DNA from: Bodo saltans
Lineage: Eukaryota; Euglenozoa; Kinetoplastea; Eubodonida; Bodonidae
Assembly: GCA_001460835.1 (NCBI GenBank)
Contig: CYKH01000484.1
Span: 21,667 to 85,666, forward strand
Reading direction: 5' to 3'
DNA length: 64,000 nucleotides
Shown: piece by piece, positions 19,706-28,200 of the stretch
Layout: each line of letters opens with the position of its first letter
Position numbering within the stretch: the stretch's first letter is position 1
Notes under the pieces: model-generated
Databases searched by the model: none
What the model saw: the letters and a program-made list of their open reading frames with translations, nothing else
What the model was told of the DNA's origin: nothing
Translations under genes and position numbers: made by a program

Positions 19706-22700
19706 CTAGTTCGCTTCCTCTCCTTCGCGACCTCGTTTGCGTTCATCCATCGCAGCTCTCTTCAGGAGTCCCTGACCTTCTTCGCGCGAAATTGGCTGAA
19801 TACGGCTCACTTTGTTGTTGAAAAAGATGCCCAGAACACTATCAGCAGCTTCTAACATCTCTAGCTTGAAAGTTGCTGTGATAAACTGGCAGGATTCAGA
19901 TTGCTTTCGGATAACGTTGGCAACGGCTGTGCGATACTCTGCGTCAAGGGCAGCATCAATTTCGTCAAATAAGTAGAATGGGGCTGGGTCGCATCGTTGA
20001 ATCGCAAAGATTAATCCCAGCGCAACAAGAGATTTTTGGCCTCCACTGAGCTGGTTCAGTTCAGAGACAGCGTTTCCAACTCCAAAATTCACTTGGACTC
20101 GCACAGCGCTGTAGGGGTCCGAAGCAGTGCGATCAGTGTTTCGAACAAGTTGAAGCTCTGCAGATGCTCCCTCTGCATGGACCAACTCCTCGAACACCTT
20201 TTCAAAATTATATTGAACTTGCTTGTACGTTCGCTGAATTGCCTCGTCTTTGCGTTCATCTAGATGCTTAATCAAGTCCAAAATGCTTCGCAGTTCTTGC
20301 TGTAGTTCTTTTTTTTGTTGGGCAAGTTCATTGCGAGTCTCCACAAGCGAAGTGTATTGATCGACAGCCTTCTTGTTGACGTGAGCAAATTTCTTCATTT
20401 CTTCTTGTGCTCCGCGCAAGAGGTGCATCAATTTGCCCATGGAGTACGAAGAGTAACGCTCAACATCAGGTGGCACAATTCCAAGCTTGCGGATCTTGCT
20501 CGATGCGTCGTCCTTCTTCCGCAAAAGAAGTGTTCGTTGATTGTGAGAACGTTCAATCTTGTCCTTTTCGTCTTGTTGCACTCTTGTCGCAGATGCGAGC
20601 TTTCCTCGAATCATCGCCAACTTGTCCTCAAGGCTCTTCCGTTCGACCACTGCCTTGTCACTAGTGGCGTCCAACAAGTTAATGCGCTCTTCGATAAGTC
20701 GAATTTCTTCATCGATGCTTGCCAATTCCCGCAGCTGTGGGGAGCTTGATGACGACGTTCCGCCAAGTGTAGCCAATCTATCTTCGATCGACGCAAGGTT
20801 GCTTTCGAAGTAGTGAAGTTGACCTCGCAGCAGTTCCTGCTCAGTGGAGAATTGAACAAGTCTTGACTGCAGCGACGATGATTCACCACGTGCACCTGCA
20901 ACCTGCTGCTGCAACTGTTCCAACTTGCGATCCTCCTCTGCGCTGAGAGTCGCCTTAAAATCAGACACAAGCTCGTTGCTTAGTGCAACGTTCGCTCGTC
21001 GTAGATTCTCACTTGCCTTTTGCATCACCTCAGAGGCACGTGAGTTTTGCTGGGCGAGCAACTTCAGGCGGTGGCATCTGTCTTCGGTTGATCGAGTGTC
21101 GAGACGAGATCCTTCGACATTGGCCCGTAGGGATGCGTCATGAGAGGCCGATGAGAAGTTGACCTCGCAGCAGTTCCTGCTCAGTGGAGAATTGAACAAG
21201 TCTTGACTGCAGCGACGATGATTCACCACGTGCACCTGCAACCTGCTGCTGCAACTGTTCCAACTTGCGATCCTCCTCTGCGCTGAGAGTCGCCTTAAAA
21301 TCAGACACAAGCTCGTTGCTTAGTGCAACGTTCGCTCGTCGTAGATTCTCACTTGCCTTTTGCATCACCTCAGAGGCACGTGAGTTTTGCTGGGCGAGCA
21401 ACTTCAGGCGGTGGCATCTGTCTTCGGTTGATCGAGTGTCGAGACGAGATCCTTCGACATTGGCCCGTAGGGATGCGTCATGAGAGGCCGATGATTCAAT
21501 TTTTTGTAACAGCTCTGTGACAGCTTGTTCAACTTGGGCAACTCTCTGGCACAACATATCAAGACTTTCCTTCTCCAACCGAAGTTTTTCTTGAGAGTCT
21601 CGAAGTTGCATGTTGGCTGCAAATCTCGACGTTCGTTTCTCAATGTAGCCTCCAGTGATTCCACCCTTACGGCTAAATTGATCGCCATCTCGAGTAACGG
21701 CGTCCACATCCAGATCTCGAACAACATTCGTTGCAGCTTCTAGTGACTGGGTTACTGCTGTTCGTCCAAAAAGTTCCGCCATAACGCTTGCAAATTTCTT
21801 ATCATAAGTGATGTGAGAAATCAATCCACTAAAAACTGGAGTCGTGGGAATGTCTCGCGGGGTGCTTTTGCAGGTATCAAGCGGGAAAAACGTCACACGG
21901 CCAGGCTTCTTTCGCTTGTTCATGTGATCAAGAATTCTCTCGCTCACTTGAAAAGAGTCCACGATGACGTTGAAGAGGGCATTGCCACCAGTCACGTCTA
22001 CGGCACGATCGAAGCCTTCTTCCACGCTGATCAAGTCAATAATCTGCCCGTGAACGGCTGCTGACAAATGTTTGTCTCCTATCTCTGCAAGCGACTCTTT
22101 CATCGAAAGGATCCCTTGTCGAATATCGAGGCGGCAGCATTTTTCGAACTGTTTTGCGTTACTTTCAACGGTGTCATTGTAACGGCGAACAACTTGCTCT
22201 TTCTCTTGCACTGACGACCACAACTTGCGTCGTTGAGCATTAAGTGCATCGCGCTCAGCAAGAAGCTTCACGCGAGATCCTTCGCTTTCATGGAGAGTGC
22301 TTTCAGCATCCGTGACATTCTTGGCTGTTGTTTTTGTTTCTTCGAGGCGCTTGTTCAGTTCACCGTTGACTTTTCGTTCCTCCTCATTGAGTCGCTTGAT
22401 TTCTTGAGAATTTGAGTCGATAACGTCTTTGTTACGTGCGATTTCTTCGCGAATCCAGGCGTCACGATCAGCCTTCGACTTGAACTGGTTTTTCCTTCCG
22501 CGTTTCGCTTGAAGAAATTCAAGCTCGCTTTCCATTGCATCAAGTGTCTTCTGTGCAGTGTTGGACTTCTCCTCTGCTTCGGACACAAGCTTGTTTTTTT
22601 GGTCAAGGTCGCGTGTTGTTGCTTGAAGACCTTTTCGCATTTCTTTTTCGCGAGCTTTCAGTTCGTTCCGCTCTTTTTCTTGGTTGTTTGCATTCACTTT

Positions 22701-23633
22701 TGCATCATCCACTTTCAAGGCAAGTAATGCGCGACGGCTGACAAGTTCAGTGCGTTCTTTTTCCAGCTTCATGCGCTCAGCCTCAATCTGTCTTGTTTGC
22801 TTCTCGATAGCTGCAAATCTCTGCTCTTCTTGCTTTAAGCTGACATCAAGAGTAACCACCTCGTCGTTCTCTGCGATCACTTGGTGTTCTTTCTCAAGGG
22901 CGGTCAGCTCCACTTTGGCTTGCAAAAGCTCTGAGTGGTAAACACTGTACTCAATTGCCCGGCGGTTGCGATCAGCAAGCTGGAACGCTCTCAGTTCGGT
23001 GGTTTCTGCTTCGAGGATGGCAAGCCTATCTTCCAATTGCTTGATCGCTTCATCAATCTTTGTCACTTTCGCTTCGGATTCGTTGAGGATGAGCTCGCTC
23101 TCACTTCGCCGGGATTCGTACACCTTGGTACCTGCAACATCCTTAATGAGCTGATAACGGTCATCTTCGTTCATGTTGGCAAGGCTAACAATCTTTCCTT
23201 GCTCAACAATGTAGTACGGATTGCTGGAAGAAAATCCAGCACTTTCAAGCAGTTGCCGAATTTCAGTTGATGAAAAACGTCGATCATTCACGCGAAACTC
23301 ATCCTGCTTCAGTCCAACTGTCCTACGAATTCGCACTTCGGTTTCATCTGGTCGGCCAGGAATAACGATACGACCGTCACTGTTATCGAAGACAATTTCC
23401 ACAAACACTGCCAACAATGGTCGTCCCGCTCCAGCATGAAACAGATCTTTTCGCTCGGCGGCACTCAAATTGGCAAACTTTTCGCTCAGCACAAACTGAA
23501 TGGCAGCAAAAAAGTTCGATTTGCCAGAGCCATTCCGACCAACAACAACATTATGCTTCGGTGACAACTCTTCTTGAAACGCTTGGTCTCGGTAAGAGCG
23601 AAAACCAGAAATGATGATGTTCTTGATGTGCAT
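19706..23633 (-). CDS. SMC3: Cohesin subunit SMC3, reading frame broken by a 340-bp tandem duplication
   Basis: Cohesin ATPase. The N-terminal part starts at the ATG at 23633 (MHIKNIIISGFRSYRDQ, almost the canonical SMC3 start). It has Walker A GRNGSGKSN, the first coiled coil, and a hinge near residues 500-680 ending in FSRKGGITGGYIEKRTS. The C-terminal part has the signature LSGGQKSLVALGLIFA and Walker B with DEIDAALDAEYR. As written, the frame is interrupted: the upstream part stops at 21138, because bases 20815-21154 are an exact repeat of 21155-21494 and 340 is not a multiple of three. With one copy, the locus would encode 1195 residues, matching the usual SMC3 length of ~1200. The break is therefore probably an assembly error rather than a pseudogene. 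Confidence 0.93.
20815..21154. repeat. 340-bp perfect direct tandem duplication, copy 1
   Basis: Identical over all 340 bases to the adjoining 21155-21494. It begins GAAGTTGACC and ends GGCCGATGA. The duplicate lies wholly within the second coiled coil of SMC3 and shifts the frame by one base. No microhomology is visible at the junction. Confidence 0.97.
21155..21494. repeat. 340-bp perfect direct tandem duplication, copy 2
   Basis: Second copy, directly abutting the first with no spacer and no mismatch. Either a very recent tandem duplication or, more likely, an unmerged overlap between two contig ends. Confidence 0.97.
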
Positions 23634-23639
23634 CCTCTC

Positions 23640-23660
23640 CTTCACAAATAAAAAAAAAAA
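23640..23660 (-). promoter_or_regulatory. Candidate spliced-leader acceptor for SMC3
   Basis: On the minus strand a run of about eleven T followed by ATTTGTGAAG supplies a pyrimidine tract and first AG at 23641-23640, seven bases before the ATG at 23633. This supports trimming the longer non-ATG frame. Confidence 0.5.
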
Positions 23661-23905
23661 TCGTCATTGTTTTGGTAATAATGAAAAATAAAATGCGTCA
23701 AATCGCAAAAAAGAAAGAAAGATTAAATCCAAATCACAATTCTTTCACAAATCAGTGTATTAACGGTTTTGTGTTGTGTTGTAATCTCTCGCTTGTTTGC
23801 TTGGTGATTGCTTACAGGTAGACGAAGCTCTTTCAGCTGAACCTTGGTTCCACAAATAAAAGAAGACACGACAGAAACACAGAATTTTAAACTTAACTTA
23901 ACAAC

Positions 23906-24112
23906 ATGGCTGCTTTCCCGCTTGTGGCCGCTTCCGCGGAGGACGTACTGCTGGTCCTCTGGCACGCCCACCCGGGCGACAAGCTGTCGGTCCGTTGGCG
24001 GGGTCTGCTAAGGTGATCGCCGAGAACGGCACGGCGGTGGTCGAGTGGGCTGGGGTGGTTCAGCGTTCCTGGAGTGACGTTGTGTCATCGTCCTTTGGGA
24101 CTGGGCTGCCTC
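23906..24112 (+). other. GC-rich coding-like fragment entering the assembly gap, probable frameshift
   Basis: From the ATG at 23906 an open frame of 36 codons (starting MAAFPLVAASAEDVLLVLWH) ends at a TGA at 24014-24016. A second frame (SAKVIAENGTAVVEWAG and on) continues open into the gap at 24113. The two join naturally if the G4 run near 24000 were one base longer, so a homopolymer error or real frameshift is likely. GC content and codon use differ sharply from the AT-rich surroundings. I do not recognise the protein. A repeated or mobile element beginning here would explain the gap, but that is speculation. Confidence 0.4.
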
Positions 24113-25088
24113 NNNNNNNNNNNNNNNNNNNNNNNNNNNNNNNNNNNNNNNNNNNNNNNNNNNNNNNNNNNNNNNNNNNNNNNNNNNNNNNNNNNNNNNN
24201 NNNNNNNNNNNNNNNNNNNNNNNNNNNNNNNNNNNNNNNNNNNNNNNNNNNNNNNNNNNNNNNNNNNNNNNNNNNNNNNNNNNNNNNNNNNNNNNNNNNN
24301 NNNNNNNNNNNNNNNNNNNNNNNNNNNNNNNNNNNNNNNNNNNNNNNNNNNNNNNNNNNNNNNNNNNNNNNNNNNNNNNNNNNNNNNNNNNNNNNNNNNN
24401 NNNNNNNNNNNNNNNNNNNNNNNNNNNNNNNNNNNNNNNNNNNNNNNNNNNNNNNNNNNNNNNNNNNNNNNNNNNNNNNNNNNNNNNNNNNNNNNNNNNN
24501 NNNNNNNNNNNNNNNNNNNNNNNNNNNNNNNNNNNNNNNNNNNNNNNNNNNNNNNNNNNNNNNNNNNNNNNNNNNNNNNNNNNNNNNNNNNNNNNNNNNN
24601 NNNNNNNNNNNNNNNNNNNNNNNNNNNNNNNNNNNNNNNNNNNNNNNNNNNNNNNNNNNNNNNNNNNNNNNNNNNNNNNNNNNNNNNNNNNNNNNNNNNN
24701 NNNNNNNNNNNNNNNNNNNNNNNNNNNNNNNNNNNNNNNNNNNNNNNNNNNNNNNNNNNNNNNNNNNNNNNNNNNNNNNNNNNNNNNNNNNNNNNNNNNN
24801 NNNNNNNNNNNNNNNNNNNNNNNNNNNNNNNNNNNNNNNNNNNNNNNNNNNNNNNNNNNNNNNNNNNNNNNNNNNNNNNNNNNNNNNNNNNNNNNNNNNN
24901 NNNNNNNNNNNNNNNNNNNNNNNNNNNNNNNNNNNNNNNNNNNNNNNNNNNNNNNNNNNNNNNNNNNNNNNNNNNNNNNNNNNNNNNNNNNNNNNNNNNN
25001 NNNNNNNNNNNNNNNNNNNNNNNNNNNNNNNNNNNNNNNNNNNNNNNNNNNNNNNNNNNNNNNNNNNNNNNNNNNNNNNNNNNNNNNN
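24113..25088. other. Assembly gap (976 N)
   Basis: Run of unknown bases. Any open frame reported across it is meaningless. The gap length may be an estimate. Confidence 0.99.
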
Positions 25089-25157
25089 CTCACATCCATT
25101 CAGTTCGAGATGCTTACGATCGACCCTCGTTATGCAATCAGGAATGTTGTTACACAT
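25089..25157. repeat. 69-bp exact copy of 25481-25549 at the gap edge
   Basis: The first 69 bases after the gap (CTCACATCCATT to TGTTACACAT) recur at 25481-25549 inside the giant surface-protein gene, in the same orientation, 392 bases further on. They look like the tail of an upstream copy of a 392-bp unit (25158-25549), with the rest of that copy hidden in the gap. A mis-joined contig overlap is the simplest reading. Confidence 0.9.
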
Positions 25158-25210
25158 GTTACAAATTGTTGTTTTTGTTATTTGTCTGTTGAGAAAAGAA
25201 TTTAGTGTCG

Positions 25211-28200
25211 ATGGTCACGCTTTTGTTGTGTATCGCGCTGTTAGCGCAGTTGTGTTGTGGCCAATGGACGTTTTCTCCCGCAACGCCTATTGTGAATTTA
25301 CCTTTCCGTGTCACGACAACTGTGCAAGTGAGCAGCTTGTTTGTGTCAACAAGCCTTAGTTGCAGTGATGTTGCGAATGGAGGTGCAACGACTTTGTTGT
25401 CTGGCGGCAGTGCTGTTTTTCAGGTTTTATCCCAAAACGTGACGACATTCTACTTTTGTGACTCGCAGACGTATGTCAGCCTCACATCCATTCAGTTCGA
25501 GATGCTTACGATCGACCCTCGTTATGCAATCAGGAATGTTGTTACACATATTTCGTTTCCGTTGTTCACGCCAAACGGGACGATGTCACTTCGAGAGTAC
25601 TCTGATTGCTCTGGTTCGATAGGAGGCCAACAAGCTCTCTCTTCAACAAAAACTGTTGACGTTGCGTTTAGTGTAAGCGGGTACTATTTTGTGTGCTTGA
25701 CGTACTTTGACACAGTTGTGGCTCGATCTGTGACAACAAATATTAATTCATTTGTTGTGACGGACCCTTCAAGTTTCACACCACAAACAGCAATCACTTT
25801 TCAAACCTTGAGTTTTGAAATTTCTGGCGCTGCACCACCGAACGCTCGGGTGTTCTTTAGCTTGTCAACATCGTGCAACGTGACTTCACAAGGGTCACTT
25901 CAAGCAGGCGGATCATTTGGCAAGACTGTAAGTACAAGAATTGTACTTCCCAGTGGCAACTTTACTTTTTGTGTCGAAATTCCTATGGACAGTGGTGTGT
26001 ATGTTCCAAGCGGGGTTTTGAACGTTGGTCAATACTTTGTGCACCCATTTACAGCCTACGCAGGCCGTCCGACAACATACACTGCCCAATTCAACACTCA
26101 AGGTGTTTCATCTACCGTTGCACTTTCAACATCGACTTCGTGCATTTCACCCTTCGTGGTTGTAAACTCTCCAACAAACAGCATGGTCAATTGGACACTG
26201 GCAACAGGGACATACTATTCGTGTATTTTTAACGTTGCAACTCAAAGTTACATTCTTGCTTCTCAACATACTGTTGTAGCCTCACCAACAGTTTCATTCC
26301 TTTCACAAGCTGTTCGTGCACTGCCACTTTCTGTCCAGTCAACCGTCTCGAGCATTATTTTGGGAGCGGCAGTTCAAACCCCGACAATTGTGTTCAACCT
26401 TTCTGGAGGACTAGCAACGCAGATTGTTCCACCCACATCTTCAACGTCCCTCACGATTTGGGTCCCAACGAGTGACTATCAGTACTGGTACAACTTTGGT
26501 CAAACCAGTGTCCGAAACTTTGCACTTGTGAACCCTCCCATTTTCGTTGGTGAGCCATTCAATTTTACTGTTGACGCTGGTTTGTGGCCCCAATATCAAA
26601 TAAGGTTCGCATCGGCATCAACTTGCGTCGGAGGAGAAGACATGCAACTTCCAATTCTAGACAAACGCTCTGTGTTGAATATTTCTGGTGATCGCGTGGT
26701 TTGCGTCAATGGCTCCCAATTTGGATTTCAGGCAGCAACGGTGACCACGGTTTATGAAATTCCGTCTGTTTCACCATTGCGAATTCTTGCAAACAAGACC
26801 TCATCGATCACGGTTTTTCGCGTCCCAAGTGGTCAACAAGTTGTTTACGGACAAAGTTGCGACAGTTGGCAGTCGTCTTTCGTGAGTGTTGGTGCGCAAA
26901 CTACAATTAGTTTTCTTTCTTCTGCTGCGACTGCAACAAGCTTTTGCTCAACCTACGCAGGGTCCGCGAATGTGACATTGAGCCGGCTCCTTGGATCTGT
27001 TTCAAGCCTTGCAGTGACTGTTCGGCCTTCTGTGCAAGTTGTTAACATCTTGTCGACGTACGTTGTGTCTGTTGCTGATCCATCTCTCCTTTCCAGTTAC
27101 AGTCTCTTTGTGAGTGCTGATTGTTCGCAATCCACGCTTTCGTCACCTCTCGAATTGCAGAATGGAGTATTCATCGCGAAAGTGACACCAACGATGGTTG
27201 GCGCCTCCCTCAACGTGTGCGTCGGCAACAGTACGCAAGGATATTTTCTTGCAGCACACACTTCAATCGTTTCCCCATTTGACGTGACATACTCGACAGC
27301 ACTAGCAGGGTTGCCGTTTCAGCTGACTGTGGTGGGTACCACATTTCAGCCTCAACAGTACGTTGTTTCATCAACACGCAGCTGCAACGGCACCACTTAC
27401 GCCACGGGAGCACTGACGAATGGGACCGGATCAACACGTTTGCCACTCGCACAATCGTACTTTGTGTGTGTCTTCTCCGATGACGGAGCAACACTTCTCG
27501 AGGCTGGAGGTGTTCTTATTGGATCATTTTCTGCGACTTCCACAACCTTGGTGCGGCTTGTTGGAAATCAAATCGGTGTAACCACATCGATCACTGGTGC
27601 AAATTTCTTCCTGTCAACGTTCACAAACTGCTCTGGCACTCAATACGTTGCGTCACCATCATTATCTGCACCAGTAGGCCAATACGCTGTTTGCCAATCT
27701 TTGGGTGGATTTGCTTCAGGATCGACAAATTTAGTGCGTGTAATTGATCAGTTTGTTGCGAGTGCTCCGCCGAGTGTGAGATCATTTGTGCCTTTCAACG
27801 TCAACATCTCGCGAGGTGATTCAGGCGCACGCTCAGACATAAGCGTATTCTTGTCCTTGACAAACTGCTCTGGCGCACCGCTTGCGACGTTTACTTCGAG
27901 CAATCCAAGCTTTGTAACCATCACGATCCCCACACTTGCGTTCGTGAGGAGCGTTTTGTGCATCACCACTGCTGATGGGTATGTCACATCTCAGATTGCT
28001 GAGTTCTCACCGCTGCCATACATGTCACCATACACGATCGCCAGTACGGTCCCTGTGTCAATTTCCAGTGGGGCTCGTCAATCTGGATTTGCAATTGTTT
28101 CGCCAACTTCTGCTTGTGGTTCAGAGTGGATGAACGCAGTTGCTATTCAAAACAGCATCTCAACAGTGACGGTCCCACGCAGCACAAGCAACGTAGGGTA

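Larger units (their letters stand above)
23634..25210. promoter_or_regulatory. Divergent strand-switch region (probable Pol II start zone)
   Basis: All genes to the left are on the minus strand and all genes to the right are on the plus strand. In kinetoplastids such head-to-head switch regions are where RNA polymerase II initiates both polycistronic units, usually without TATA-type elements. The visible flanks are AT-rich with a poly-A/T tract near 23650. The centre is interrupted by a GC-rich fragment and a block of N, so the true structure of the region is unknown. Confidence 0.6.

Noticed and set aside
19706-21310. Separate second SMC3-like gene starting near 21310
   Set aside because: Its N-terminal ~50 residues come from the second copy of the 340-bp duplication read out of frame. 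The rest continues the SMC3 frame, so it is the 3' part of one gene.
23995-25359. Long open frames on both strands spanning the N block
   Set aside because: They are open only because N codons contain no stops. No protein evidence exists across the gap.
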